From Pyrrhosoma nymphula (Eukaryota; Arthropoda; Insecta; Odonata; Coenagrionidae), in assembly GCA_963573305.1 (NCBI GenBank), contig OY754339.1, forward strand, positions 90,799,838 to 90,863,837: a stretch of DNA of 64,000 bases. The letters are read 5' to 3'. Position numbers and translations under genes: made by a program. Within the stretch, counting starts at the first letter, position 1; each line of letters opens with the position of its first letter. The notes beneath the pieces were generated by a model. That model was not told the DNA's origin and did no database searches. It worked only from the letters and a program-made list of their open reading frames with translations. Below are positions 34,921 through 47,004 of the stretch, one piece after another.

Positions 34921-36660
34921 AAGATGGCGGCTGATAACGCAGGATGTGCATTGTACACGTCACTCCCGTTTCACTCTCCTTCTCGCTCTTGTTTTTTCCG
35001 TGATTACCTAGTGATTTTATTTAGTAATTTGGCATGGTGGTGTGAAATTTTCAATTTCGTGGTCTTTCGACCAATTGGCTGCACAAGTTTTGCTACATAT
35101 TGCCGTGGAGTCGGAAGGAGTTTAGCAACGAGACGAGCCCCTATCCCAGTGCCCCGTACTATCCCAAGCCCCTGGCATTGTGGCGGTGTCCCTACTGCTG
35201 CTCTCTGGTGGTTCCCTCTGCTGATGTGCATGTACTGGTGATATGTAAGTTGCTTTATCCCAAAATGCGCCTAAATATTCACAATCAAAACGTCAACAGC
35301 CTAAAAAACGAGCTCAGAGAACTTGACTCTTACCCGCCCGAACTTCGGCGGTACCAAGTGACATCCCTCACGGAGACATGTTTGAATGACAGGGTTTCTG
35401 ATGGTGGGCTGTCAATTTCAAAATCTCAAGTAATACTGTGATGGGAACGAAAGGGAAATCGTGACGGTGGCTTTCTTCTGGCAGTCGATACTAACCTAAG
35501 CGAAACGCCGCTTTGATTTTGAGTTGTGCCCTGAGCTAATTTGGACTGAATTGGTGGTTCCATCTCATTCTACAGATTTTTATGGGAAGAAGCCATTCCC
35601 CGCCTCTTTCTATTGCCCCTAAACTGGTGACTTAGCCGCCACTGAAAAATTCTTTGAATCTACATCCTTGGCCAACTCTTTGGGTGAAGTTATTTTGCTC
35701 GGTGACTTTAATTTTAATATTGATCGGGCTACACATTTGAGTTCCCAGTGCTTTACCGGACGAGAGGAGTATTTTGTTGAACATAATGTGAATTGCCTGT
35801 ATCTAAAATAATACAACACACCTGCAACTAGAGGATTGACAGTCCTGGATTTGGTTCTGTTTCCTATGGTGGTGAATTTTTCCCATGCCGGTAACTATTT
35901 CTCCTCATACCACGAGTCCCTCGTCATAATGTAGTTGCAAAACACATAAATACTAACAGTCCCTTTAACATTGGTAACATATCTATAGTGTAGTGCATGC
36001 AAGTGAGGCATCGCCTCCCAACAAGCATTAGAGATTTATGCTGATGGATCATTAGTAGTAGTTACACTAACTTTAGGATATACTTTAATCCATGTTGGTG
36101 ACTAATCACCCCCTGCCACACACCCTTGAGGTGGCTTGCAGGGTATTATGTAGATATAGATTTCTTTGGAACCTAGCGTGTGGCCGTCCACAACTTCTCG
36201 GACTATGCCCCTCTTCGCCAAACCGACCCCCATCAGGAAAAGCACCGACTGGTCGCACGTTTTGAAACCCTCAGTTCTCTCTCCCGGTATATTTAAAAAG
36301 AGGGCATATTAGAAGACGCCCTTCGCCCCCTCTATCACTGACTGTCAGCTATTGTGAAGGACTGCATTCTTCATCGCAAACCTCGATCAAAAAAGGTTCC
36401 CCTGTAAATGTCTAGTGAATCAACATTCGATTAAAAAAATAAAGGATAAGTATGGTGCTTGGATAAGCGTTTTCCAAGCCCAAACTCTTTCCAAGCATGC
36501 ATAGATCTTCGACGACAAGCAAAACTATCTTGTCAAGTTGTATTTCAGCAATTAAGTAGCTTAAATTTCATCAGAAGGCATATTTATAACCCCAAGCATT
36601 TTTCACAATTCTATATACGCCACATGTTCGTCATCGAATATTCGATGTATCGTCGCTGTA
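34921..36660 (+). pseudogene. L2/CR1-type non-LTR retrotransposon, 5' region and endonuclease, decayed
   Basis: An endonuclease-exonuclease-phosphatase domain begins near 35265: NQNVNSLKNELRELD, TSLTETCLNDRVSDGGLSIS (the TET.L signature), then after frameshifts GGFLLAVDTNLSE, EVILLGDFNFNIDR (the GDFN signature, about 35689-35730), LTVLDLVLF and SSYHESLVI. A 180-bp stretch identical in type to the family's own 3' tail interrupts it at 35985-36170. Coding traces continue after that, with IVKDCILHRKPRSKK and then FQACIDLRRQAK and NPKHFSQFYI, the linker before the RT domain. RT and the C-terminus are missing. The frame is broken many times. Confidence 0.75.
35985..36170 (+). repeat. L2/CR1 3' tail fragment nested in the endonuclease copy
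   Basis: Matches 9915-10103 almost end to end: 'gtagtg.tgcatgc..gtgagg', 'acaagcattag', 'gttacactaactttagg', 'caccccctgccacacacc', 'gaggtggcttgcag'. It ends in a decayed GTAGATATAGAT tail. It was probably a very short, 5'-truncated insertion. Confidence 0.8.
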
Positions 36661-37942
36661 GCGTCGGGCTGTGTCGACTCGACAAAACAAAGATTATTTT
36701 CGATTTTTTATTTGGTAATGCTTCTATTTATTATAGAATTGCTAAATTCCAGCTTCCAGTCTCTTTCATTCTCCCAGTCCAACAACCCTCTTTCGTCAAC
36801 AACCCCTCAACAACTCAAAACATTTCAACAATCAGTAAAAAATTTCCACACTAAAATAAATTCAAAAATGTAAACAAAAATACACCACATTAAAAAAAAT
36901 CAAAAGTAACGTTAAAGCAAGATAGGTAGATAGATAAACGTCTTATTGGGGGGAGATTGAGACTTTAAAAGTCCCTTCTTCCACCTAACCCCTCGTCAGT
37001 ATATGAGTACAGTGAACATGACTAACATTTCAAAATACTAATCAATGAAATAATACTAAAAACAATAGTAACAGTATATTAACGCGACAAAATGAAGTGT
37101 CAGAAATAAGTGTAAAAATATACGTACAATGGAGTCAGAGGTTTAAGGGGGAGGAGATGAGGAGGTATGGAGGGAGGGTGGAGAGGACGAGGATCGGTCC
37201 CGTCGACGCCTGGTCGGATTGTTAATGAGGAGGAGAGAGAGAGGGGTACCGACCCAACCCCCGAACCCCAACAGCCCTTGACAGGGAAGGCGCCGCCGGT
37301 CGGTGTAAACGCGAATCACGGACGGAGCGAGGCGGGAGCAGTAATAAGAGTTGAGGCGTGCCTCGTGGCGTGGGCGGCTAGGAAGAAGGGACGGACAGAG
37401 AGTGGAAATCCTGGCAGATTGTCCCAATTACGAACGCCTTCCCTCGACGGGAAATCCTCGGCCGTGGCGCGGGGGCTGCAAGGCGCCTGGAGGAGGGGTT
37501 CGTTAAGGGTATAGGAGAGTGGCCGGGCGCCAGCGATGTCATCTCGGAGCGGAAAGGGGTCTCCTATGAGGATGCGGGGAGTGCTGTTAATGGGGGGCCG
37601 CTGCTGATGAAAGGAGGGAGGTTCGGCCTCATAAAGCGCCCACCCAAAGACACTTATGCATACATATAATATATGTATACAGCCGTGCCGTAGCCACACG
37701 CCAACCCCTCTCTGCCTTACCAACTCCGTCTCTTTCTTCGCCGCTGCGCCTTCCATAAACCTCGTTCACAACTAGTTAACATGGCTTATTTTTGCTTCAA
37801 ACATGGACCGAGGAGTGAAATTTCTAAACAAATCACGGCCCACTATTTCAGGCATCGATCTTACAATCGATTTATAAGGGCATAGAGAGCGTTAGTTTCG
37901 AGATTTCTTTTCAGAGTGCTTCTACTCATTGTCAATGATAAC
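36661..37942. other. No recognised feature; GC-rich patch
   Basis: 37140-37760 is GC-rich and gives overlapping open frames on both strands up to 146 codons, without a known motif. A short GATA repeat and a hairpin-forming 'gggggagattgag..' stretch lie near 36920-36970. Confidence 0.45.
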
Positions 37943-38096
37943 TATAACTTATTTTTTCCACGTAGATTTATTACAACAAGACAACCTAGGTTTCAACGAA
38001 GCTCATCATCATCAGGTGGTATTCACGTCATCACGAGCTTCGTTGAAACCTAGGTCGTTCTGTTGTAGTAACTCTAAGTGGAAAAACTAAGTTATA
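37943..38096. mobile_element. Penelope-like terminal fold-back, 154 bp
   Basis: Two arms of about 70 bp in inverted orientation with almost no spacer. The left arm runs 37943-38015 and the right 38027-38096. Shared parts read inward as 'taactta.tttttccac', 'acaac.agac' and 'acctaggtttcaacgaagct'. Each arm has a hammerhead-like motif around GAAAC-CTAGGT. No coding sequence. Confidence 0.7.
37980..38020 (-). ncRNA. Hammerhead ribozyme-like motif (intact core box)
   Basis: Minus strand: CUGAUGA (38015-38009), then an imperfect stem II region, GAAAC (37994-37990) and an 8-bp self-complementary ACCUAGGU (37991-37984) as stem III. The right-hand partner (38027-38060) keeps GAAAC, ACCUAGGU and the GACG/CGUU-type stem II but has lost the CUGAUGA box. 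Stem I is weak here. Confidence 0.5.
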
Positions 38097-38274
38097 CTTA
38101 TAATTTACAATAGTAAGCAAATTCCACGAAGTCACGCCCGAGACAACGGAATGCTTCTAGGTACTCAGTGAGGTGTAATATTAGTAAGCACGTTCAAGTT
38201 ATGAATATTTTAACGGATAGAGCAGTCATACGCGAGTCATACGCGTCATAGCCACATGTCAAGGTGAAGCCATT

Positions 38275-40385
38275 ATGGGAATAAAGCAAGAAAAAGTCTA
38301 GGAAGCAATAGTGGAAATGAGATAAAAAAAGGCCCCTGGCATAGATCAAATACATGTTGAAGTAATTAAAACCCTAGCTCTTCCACTAATGGGCACTTTA
38401 ATCCGTTTTTTTAATGACTGTATAATGCTAGGGTACATACTTCCCGAAAATACGGAAAATTGGTCTAATGAGAACTATACTTAAATCAAAAAATAAAGAC
38501 CCGGCGGACCCAAATTCATATCACCCATTATAAAATTGATGCCAGAATTTGGAAAACTTCTAGAAAGAATAATAAGAAGAAAGATTGAGGAATCAATTGG
38601 ACTGGATAATCTTTTTCACCCTCATCAGTATGGGTTCCAAATGGATCACAGGACAACCGATGCAATAAAACAAGTCCTTCAACTTGTGAGAGAAGGCAAC
38701 GAGAAATATTCAGTCGTAATTTTCATAGATATCAAAAGGGCATTTGACACGGTCTGGTGGCCTTCGGTTATTATAGAAATGAAACCGCTGCAAGTTGCTG
38801 AAAGCCTGGTAAATCTTATCAAAAGCTACTTTGAAAACAGAAACGTTATCTATGAAACCAATACCTGCAAGATCGAGAAAACCGTGATAAGAAGATGCCC
38901 ACAGGGTTCAGTTATTGGTCCCATGCTCTGGAATTTGATCATGAACCAGTTTATAAGGAAACAACTACCAGAAAAATGTAGCTCAGTAGCCTATACAGAC
39001 GATACACCTATTGTAAGAAAGGGAAACAGCCGAAGCCAAATTGAAAACAGAGCAAAAACTTGCATGCAGGCACTAGAAGACTGGGCAAAATAAAACAAAC
39101 TCATCCTATCACAAGAAAAAACAAAATTTATGATCTTCAGGGGGAAAATGAAGAGAAACCCGGGGATCAAAAGTAACGGGAATCAACTGAAAAGAAGTAA
39201 AAGCTTCAAATATCTTGGGATCTTTCTTGATGAAATACTGAACTTCCAGCCACACGTAAACCACGCGGTAAAAAAAAGTCAAGAATACCTTTCAAGAAAT
39301 TAAGAAACTCACCATGATAACGTACGGAACCCAATCTGTCAAAACGATGTACCATGGAGTCGCTATTCCAATTATAACGTACGGTTGTCAAATCTGGGCG
39401 AAAGAATACGTCTCTCGCGTATTAAAAGGAAGCTCGACGAAGCTCAATGAGCACGTCTAATTCCAATAACGAGCTCCTATTCCTCAGTGGGCACAGATGT
39501 ACTTTCCGTAATTGCAAACGAAAAACCACTGAAATACGTGGTGAAGGAAAGAATGGTGGTGGAAGAACAAAATATCCATGAAACAAGCGAATACTTTGGA
39601 AATGTGTTAGGCGAGACCAGACACTCCGGAATCCAATGCCGAATTAAGCAAAATAACTCTTCAAAAATGGCAAGAAGATTGGACCCAGTCATAAAAAAGT
39701 AAGCACTCATTTAAAATCTTACCGAACCTGGAAACAAGATAGAAATTAAAAATCACTATTTATAGGAAATTATCCCAAATTTTGAGTGGGCACGGAAACT
39801 ACAATAGCTATTTATATAATATATGATAGGAGGAAGATGGTCTATGTGAAGACTGCAATCTACCGGAAACCATGGAGCATCTAATTATGAACTGTCTAAG
39901 AACGGAAGTAAACCGAATTTACATACTTAATCACATGGATAATATTAGAGAAAACTTCAATGAAATAATCCTCTTTTGTCTAAGAAACGGACTTCTAAAG
40001 GAATTAGAAAGCTTCGTTAAGAAGCCAAACCCAGAATACAGAATAATTCGCAGATGAGGAATCCTGTGAACTAGCCTTAACGAATAATCCCAGGAAAAAA
40101 AAGGAATCATAATAAAATATATATAAGAATTCAACCAATAAAGCGCAACCCTACCCGATAGATCTGCCGCGTACTTAAAAGAAAATATGGCCTGAGGGTG
40201 TTTGTGGGTAGAGCGGGTAGAAGTGGTAGTCGAGGAGAAGAAGATGGCATGAAGAGGAAACGAGACGGTCTGGAGAAGATGATGGGTTGAGGAAGAAGAC
40301 AGCATGGAGAAGAAGAAGACGGCCAGCAGAAGAAGAAAACAGCCAGGAGAAGAAGAAGGAAGAGAAGAAGAAAGTAGGGAAATCG
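38275..40385 (+). pseudogene. R1-type non-LTR retrotransposon, RT to 3' UTR, decayed
   Basis: RT pieces appear in order: KKAPGIDQIHVEVIKT (about 38327), MPEFGKLLERIIRRKIE, VIFIDIKRAFDTVWW (38716-38760), RRCPQGSVIGPMLWNLIMN (about 38890-38945) and VAYTDDTPIV (38986-39015). The RT open frame is 38536-39093. Further pieces are LILSQEKTKFMIFRG and SFKYLGIFLD, and after frameshifts the C-terminal zinc knuckle GHGNYNSYLY, then CEDCNLPETMEHLIMNC (39852-39897). These motifs and the order of RT followed by a GHG/CCHC knuckle match the R1 clade. YADD reads YTDD, and there are several stops, so the copy is dead. The 3' UTR contains GAAGAAGA-rich repeats (40210-40375) shared with the second copy at 60475-60690. 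Confidence 0.85.
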
Positions 40386-41124
40386 TTTTTCTTTTTAGTA
40401 TAAAACGAGGGGTAAACCTCGGTCCATACCCTCAATGTAATCCATGAAAAATAAACCAGGAGGGATTCGAATGTATCTCTCCCCCTTATTAAGGCTCGTT
40501 ATCGGAAGTACACAACGAAATAATGGTGAATTGATACTATAAGTTGTCTAATAATACGTATCTTACGACATTTGTAAGAGCACTTCATTGGTAACTAATC
40601 CATTAACTGCGCGTATTATGCCTCATATTTCGCATGCTATCACGTAGAAAACACATTGGATGAAAGTAGCCAGCAATTGGATACTTTGCAAATTATGAAA
40701 TTGAAAATGAAACCCAGAAAAAAGTAACACTTCGAATTTTGAAAATCGGCATATCGCAGTTATTGGGGAACGATGTTAAATCATGATATTACCATGGTAA
40801 GTCGATCAAAATCTATGCCAATTATTTCCTTCCTCATTTTAAGGATCGATTTTGGCAAATACCGTTCCTCAGTGCCCTTGGGCCGATAAACGGTCTCGGC
40901 CCTCTCTTCTGGCCTGGGCCAAGGTAAACTCGTGTTATGATGCGAACTTTGCAAAGAAATAACACCACGTATCGCATAAAGCAAGGTATAACATTACCAA
41001 ATATTGCAAGATATTGGATGAAATCGCACCTCGCATAATTTTCTCAATATCGGATGACGAAGTATGCCGTATTTCGCATTATATCGCAAATAGATACATT
41101 GCAGTTCCCGATCGATCAATAAGA
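40386..41124. other. No recognised feature
   Basis: AT-rich, with short open frames only. Confidence 0.45.
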
Positions 41125-41620
41125 ATATATATTTACGCTCATCACTCACTGACTGAATTCGTAACGCTTTAAGATGAAGCCAACAGTCACGAAAACGCAT
41201 TTAAGCCCTGTGAACTGCCTATTCCTTCAAGAAAGTGGTAGGGCGGAGCTAAAGTGGTGGGTGCGTTGTGGAGTGGAAGGTATAGAGTTCGATGCCCTGG
41301 TGTGTTAAATATATATTTTCTTTTTTTTTATATTTTATTTCACTTATAATTTTAGATATTGTGCTTTCATTATGAAAACTACTATTAAAATATTTTCACG
41401 CAAATTCTAACTATCTAAAGTGATACACACATTAATTACGGGGATAAAAGCGAGTTAGATGGAGCCACAATCACTTAAATTTTAAAATGCCGTTATTTTT
41501 GCCCAAGGGCGTTTCTGCTTGGAAAATTTGTGCACCTCAAATAAGTAAGTTTAATAACTTAGCGCACACAGCATGAAACTCATATATGAGCGCCTTAGAC
41601 ACCTTACAACTAACTACTTT
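41125..41620 (-). repeat. Interspersed repeat, copy 2 (inverted relative to copy 1)
   Basis: Matches the complement of 29135-29650. Near 41287-41299 it carries GAGTTCGATGCCC, close to a pol III B box on the plus strand. Confidence 0.72.
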
Positions 41621-42317
41621 TCAATAAAGCCCATCCGGAATAACTACGATCGAAGTTCATGCATCCAAACATCGAACAGCCCTACCCCTCCCTACGAATC
41701 CAGGCCCATCCTCCTTCTCTCTGCCTTTCACTCACCGGGCCGCGCGCCGGGAGCCAGCCTTAATTGCCCCATTACACGCCACGCTCCCCCGCACACATAA
41801 ATGCATCGCTAATGCCGGCCAAGAGGGTCCTCCTATTCGCATATATATGTGTATATATGTGCATAAAGAGTTGGCCCGTGCTGGAAGGGGAGGATGACAC
41901 TCTGGGACTCGTGCGCTCTCGTATCGGGTGGCCTGGGGTCTTCCGCACCGACCGCGTCTTTCCTCACCATGGTTTAAGCCTTGAAGAAGACCAATTGCGT
42001 AACTGTTTTCTCGACTTCAGCTTCCTCAATCCAAATTTAGCGCTAGTAGCGGTAGGCTAGGGTTATCAGGAGCTCCGTCAGGTTAGTTAAAATCGCACTG
42101 TTTAAGCTACGACATAACAATCTATGGCACTTTGTCTTAAGAAAAGATAGAAGCGACAAACTAAGACAAATACGCTGCCGAACTACTGTGTACACGAAGT
42201 CCTTCGTCTCACGCACCTTTACTGACTATAGCGAACACAGAACGTAACAGCAAGGCACTGTGTTAACATACAGTTCAGTTTCGTCCTCTTCAATTTCCTT
42301 TTGTCCTGTTCCTTATT
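41621..42317. other. No recognised feature
   Basis: Mixed composition with a GC-richer part (41680-42060). No recognised domain in the short open frames. Confidence 0.45.
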
Positions 42318-42393
42318 GCCGGCCTCGGTGACGGTTGGGTGAAGTCCTCACCTGCTAATACTAAGGTCGTGAGTTCGAGTCCCACCTCGGTGG
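42318..42393 (+). repeat. tRNA-like SINE head
   Basis: 'cctgctaatactaaggtcg' followed by the B box GAGTTCGAGTCCC and CACCTCGGTGG. This resembles the CTGCTAA-type tRNA heads of arthropod SINEs. The 5' acceptor strand does not pair with the 3' strand, so it is not a functional tRNA. Confidence 0.55.
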
Positions 42394-43415
42394 ATTCTCT
42401 TTAGCGGCGGCACTAAAAAAATACAACAGCTTTATTGCCACTGTTTCGCAACAGAAACAGTTTCAAAACGAAACAGTTCCGTGAAACTCGCTGTTGCGGA
42501 CAACAGATAAGAGACACATCAAGCAACGGACGATCGATTGGCGCCGTTATACATGGCTGGTAGTTCTGTATTCTATGTAATAAGATATCTTACTCAAATA
42601 AAGTAACAATTTCGTTTAGATTCATGAAAGGTACTTCACAGTTCTAATTCTATCTTCAACGACGGGCGGATATGTGTTGGCTGAATAAACCAGCAACCGC
42701 CTGCAACAGATTCTAATTCAACAAATTGTAGCTCACAACCTTAATGCTGAAACACGTGCAGTGCAACTGGAACAGAATAGAAGACGAAACAGTCAGCTTC
42801 AACTTCATCAGTTGCCGCTGAACAGCACAGCTGCGGCACGATCACTAAATTAACCTGTTGTTTGTAGCAGTTATTTGGAATAGTTGTCTGACCGAAAATG
42901 TTGCGGCTGCAGCCATTTCGCTGCAACAACACTTTATTCCACCATTAATTCACTTCCATTCGAGGCATGGGTGTTAATGCGTGGGGGTTAAATGTAAGAA
43001 AAGGGTGCATAGTCCTAATTTCGCCCAAAAAAAGTCACCATTAATAATATTACTACTATTCCCTACCCTTTTCATGGCTGATGTCCTAGTGCATCCTCCT
43101 ACACGCCCCTGCAGCGACTCGTAGGGGTAGTTTCTAGGCAAAGATGACTTTGGACTTGGCTCTACTTAGATTACTTTTGTTTTCACCAACAAAACTGACC
43201 GCTGGGTCGAATAATGGAGTTTTTAGTCATCTCTCTCTCTCTCTGTGATCATACAATTCTCCGATCCATAGGTCTTGATAGGGAAAACCATTGATCGAAC
43301 TAGTACACTTTTGGTTGACATGCTGATTTCTCTGTTCTCCCATATTTTTTTGGTATATTTTCAACTGCGGTTGGCCATCGCTATTTTTGTAGTAATAGTG
43401 AAACTTAAAATGTCA
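42394..43415. other. No recognised feature; CAACAG/GAAACAG-rich stretch
   Basis: Between 42420 and 42950 the words CAACAG, GAAACAG and their complements recur at irregular distances. A (CT)6 run is at about 43230. No element ends were found. Confidence 0.4.
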
Positions 43416-43510
43416 AACGCTACGGCCTCAACTAGTTTCAACGCTAAGGCGTCATTATTAATGAGTAACTGTTGATGACGTCGTAGCGTTGGAACTAGTA
43501 GTACAAGTAA
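43416..43510. mobile_element. Penelope-like terminal fold-back, remnant
   Basis: Short inverted arms (43416-43455 and 43466-43505) built around ACTAGTTCCAACGC and its complement. Minus strand: GAAAC (43439-43435) and palindrome ACUAGU (43436-43431), with the core box decayed. Plus strand: UUGAUGA (43472-43478), then GGAAC and ACUAGU (43494-43499). Each arm keeps only part of the hammerhead core. Confidence 0.5.
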
Positions 43511-45899
43511 TAAACTCTGTGGATTTTAACATAGTTGGTATTGGCAGCTTTTATTCAAAGTAAAACTTAGAGTGTCAAATGATCCCGAGGGATGGCACAA
43601 TATCCGAGAGTAGCAACCACTGCAATAATCATTCAGATCCTCGTCATACAGCCGAGTTTCCTCGCTTGACGAACGGTAAACACTTGACACGCGCCACTGC
43701 GTCTTTGGGTTTGGGCACCTGCTCTCCCCCACAGGCCCAATCATTATCCTGCTCAACGCCCAATAATCTTAAATCGGCCCAGCCAACTACGCCCCGTCCC
43801 CACCGTCTCTAAGTGTCCCAATCCATTCTCCACAGCAATGGACCAACCCTTCCCCAGACTCCCCAACACCCCCCAGCTGCCGCTCACACAAAAACCCTCC
43901 GCGTTATAAAAACACTTCGCTTCCCGCTGCGTTCCTTCCACGCTCAAAGCAGAAGCCAGGGAACCCTTAAACCCCCGAACGACAATCACGAACCCTCAAC
44001 CGCTTTCATCTTGCGACTCATAAAAACCAATTTCTTCGGTTCCTTTACGATATTCTCCTCCCGGGCAACACCTGAACCCTCCCTCCTTCACACCCCTTGC
44101 TAATTACAGTCAATCCCCTTCACAGAGTCGCCATGGATAACGGCCGCGTCGCTCGAGATTGGTGTATTCATTCCTTATCCAAATTGGAAAAGCTACAGCA
44201 TCACGGGGAAATATCCTTTATAAGTATTTTTTACAATCATGGTATAGGCGCATGGCATTTGGCTCTAGTGCAAAAGTTATCGTACAAGACCACTTAATAT
44301 TAAGTTTGAACTTTCGTACAAAAAAATGTCCATGAATCTGGTAAAAAAATCTTGCAGCAGCTAGCTGGCAAGACTCATTGAAATGGAGCAGTTAGAATAC
44401 TTGCGTGATTCTTTTTTTAAAACAGCCAATGAGATGGGGTCTAGCAATGAAGTCGCCCGCCCGTGGATGCATATCTAAGCGACTTAATGAACCAATTAAG
44501 TATTCTAAGACAAAATAATAAAGCTATCGCATATATATTTCATCAAAATATGAAAGCGGCCCGACGATGCGTTATATGTGAAATAATGAAATCCCACCCC
44601 TAAACATGTTTTTAAAACTTTTGAAATTAATGTAGATATACTTTTTTAAGGAGACTTTTATGCATCGCGTATATGACGTGTCATACAAATTTATTTTCTT
44701 TTTTGTTGCTTTCTTACTTGTCTTCTCGCAGTCACCACCTGGCCTTGGCCTAAAAATTTTCTCCAAACAAATAAATAAATAGTGTAAAAAAGGAAATAAA
44801 CAAAAGGGAATGGTGTAACATATTGATGTGGGTTATTTGTTAGTCGACGACTGTATAGCACTTTCACCTGATGCAGGTTAGTAAGAAGTTATCCTATGAA
44901 GACACTTAAAAATTTGGATAGATGAATTAATATCAAGCCATTACTCACATATTTGTTACGCTTGATAATTTGGAGTTCCGTATTTATAAATATCAGCGGA
45001 ATCCACCATTCTTAACTACTGCTTATCATTTTGCTCTTATAATATACATATCAAATCTTAAAGCTGATAAATGCTAAAAGAAATCCCCATGGATCAAGAA
45101 AGAGGGTATTTGATCATCGTAACATTAAAAAATGCATCGTCTATTTACATTATGGAGTGCATTGCAATTTTTTCATGCTCAGATGACCAATTAATCATTA
45201 AATACATATTTTAATTATCTCTTAGACAGTACAAGTTCCCACAAAAATCTCATAACTTCAGTTAAAAACAAACTAATAAGAAGTCATACTGCAAGATATA
45301 TTGTATAAAAATTATGAAACATTTCAGGGATCAACTCAAGACTGTAGATGGTTGACGTTGAAGTCATCGCTTTATATCTCTACCGGGAAACGTAATGATC
45401 TCCTTCCAGCCGCGTTGAACGCAGTTAGGAGTTTAAATGCCGTGACAAGAAGAGTATTATCCTATATTTATTGAGTATAAACTAGAAATAAACAACTATT
45501 AAAGTTCTCTAACTTTGCCTACCCCGATAGGGAATGGCTTTATGGGTATGTACGTATGTCAGAAAAAAATTAACTCAACTAAAGCATGATAAGGGATAAA
45601 TTTGTCCTGGTTTCCTATGATCTCTTGATCTCCATAATGAGGAACCGAGTCGCTGCATTGGGTAGGCTTGGGTGGAAGGAGGCGAAGAAGCAAAAGCGTC
45701 CGAAAGCAGTGCAGGTGTGAAATTTGACAATACTTCTTGATAAATCAAAATACATTTCTTTGGGTATCAGTGAATTTGTGATTGTGATATTGCAGTTGTA
45801 ATTGTTGAACTCTTTTAGCGCAGTTTGAATATATCAATGTATTAAAATACGCATGAATATTTTAATTTACACTTAAACAATAAATAAGTACAAATAAAT
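43511..45899. other. No recognised feature
   Basis: Includes an open region (43579-44103) rich in proline, serine and threonine codons in two frames, with no identifiable domain. The remainder is AT-rich. Confidence 0.45.
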
Positions 45900-45924
45900 C
45901 ATTAAAAATTATATAAACATTAAT

Positions 45925-46055
45925 ATTCATTTCAATTAAGTTTTGTACTTTTCTACACTTTCACTAACACTACGCATTTCACCAATTTTTGGCATCGTCA
46001 GGTGTAAAACCTACACCTGACTTTATTGAAATGAATATTAAAAGCTTCTACAAAG
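45925..46055. mobile_element. Penelope-like terminal fold-back, one arm deleted
   Basis: AATATTCATTTCAAT (45929) faces ATTGAAATGAATATT (46026), and TCAGGTGTA faces TACACCTGA at the centre (45998-46020). The left arm has about 60 bp, including the hammerhead-like motif, that are missing from the right arm. Confidence 0.6.
45967..46005 (-). ncRNA. Hammerhead ribozyme-like motif (intact core)
   Basis: Minus strand: stem I ACAC (46005-46002), CUGACGA (46001-45995), extra U, stem II GCCAA with UUGGU (45993-45989 and 45985-45981), GAAA, a near-palindromic AUGCGU (45977-45972), A, then GUGU (45970-45967) closing stem I. Every conserved core base is present, with N = C in CUGANGA. Confidence 0.65.
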
Positions 46056-46933
46056 TAGAGCCTGAAGCTGTGGATTTTATAAACATTAAATAATCAGAAT
46101 AGCCCCGTCATTTTCAATGTTACAAGAATTCCCGTCATCATTTAATGCAGCCTTTCAGTCATGGATCAGATTTTTAAAATTTTACTTCACGCATTATATT
46201 ATGCAATAAAAGAGCTAAAATATGGGACAACCCACTTTTTCTTTGCAGTATTTCCGGAATTTATAAAACGTGTTAAATTTCAAATGGTCTACCCTACAGA
46301 AAAAAGAGGCAGTAAGAGAGAGGAAGTAACAGGCAAAAATGCACGTGCAGAGAAAAGTAGAAGCGAGTCGTAAGTTATGCACTCAAGAGCAGTAATAGAT
46401 GAGTGCGCTGCGAGAATATCTCCAACAGGTCTACTCGTTCTCGCCTCGACGAACGCTCTATCTACCGGTAAAGGGTAGAAAAAGACCACCAGCGTCCTCA
46501 CAACAAAAACAGAGGAATGTAAAAAAATAAAAAGGTTGCTTTCTATAAAACGTATACGTAACAATGGAACTTGTCACTCCGTGATCGTACAAGGTGACGG
46601 ATGCTCCAGAAACCCTCTCTCCGAGTCCGCCGGCCACTCCCGCTAAATCCGCAGCATGTGGTCGAAAGGCTTAAAAGTCCTCTTAGGGCTCATAAGTGCT
46701 GCTCTTTCCCATAACAGCGGGAGTTAGCTCTTAATCACGGTGCAAATTTATCCAGCAGTCAGAAGACCAGCACGCAATTCGCTTACCAGGGAGCCTCATT
46801 GAATGTCAGGGAGCTTGAATATTAATATTTTTTGTGCTCTCGGACGATTCTAGTGGTCCGTATACCCCTGTGATCCCCGATAAGCTATTGACTTGTCATC
46901 AGGATGACCATTCTTATCCTGGGGATGCGAAAA
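46056..46933. other. No recognised feature
   Basis: AT-rich. No domain in the 70-91 codon open frames. Confidence 0.45.
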
Positions 46934-47004
46934 ACCGACCTAGGCGGGACTCGAACCCTCGGATTAGCAGGAGAGAACTTTACCCCGCCGCCACCAGGGT
47001 CGGC
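46934..47004 (-). repeat. tRNA-derived SINE head
   Basis: On the minus strand a 71-nt tRNA-like unit: acceptor strands GCCGACC and GGTCGGT pair fully (one G-T), with a loop containing CTGCTAA and the B box GGTTCGAGTCCC. It is followed by a TTTTT run, then body sequence with 'ggtcatcctgatgaca'. The D arm is purine-rich and irregular, so this is a SINE head and not a tRNA gene. Confidence 0.7.

Noticed and set aside
37316..37756. 146-codon open frame on the minus strand
   Set aside because: It lies in a GC-rich patch where opposite and shifted frames are also open. It has no domain, plausible promoter or splice context.
40175..40435. Phe/Ser-rich minus-strand open frames
   Set aside because: They are the antisense of the GAAGAAGA-rich 3' UTR of the R1-type element.
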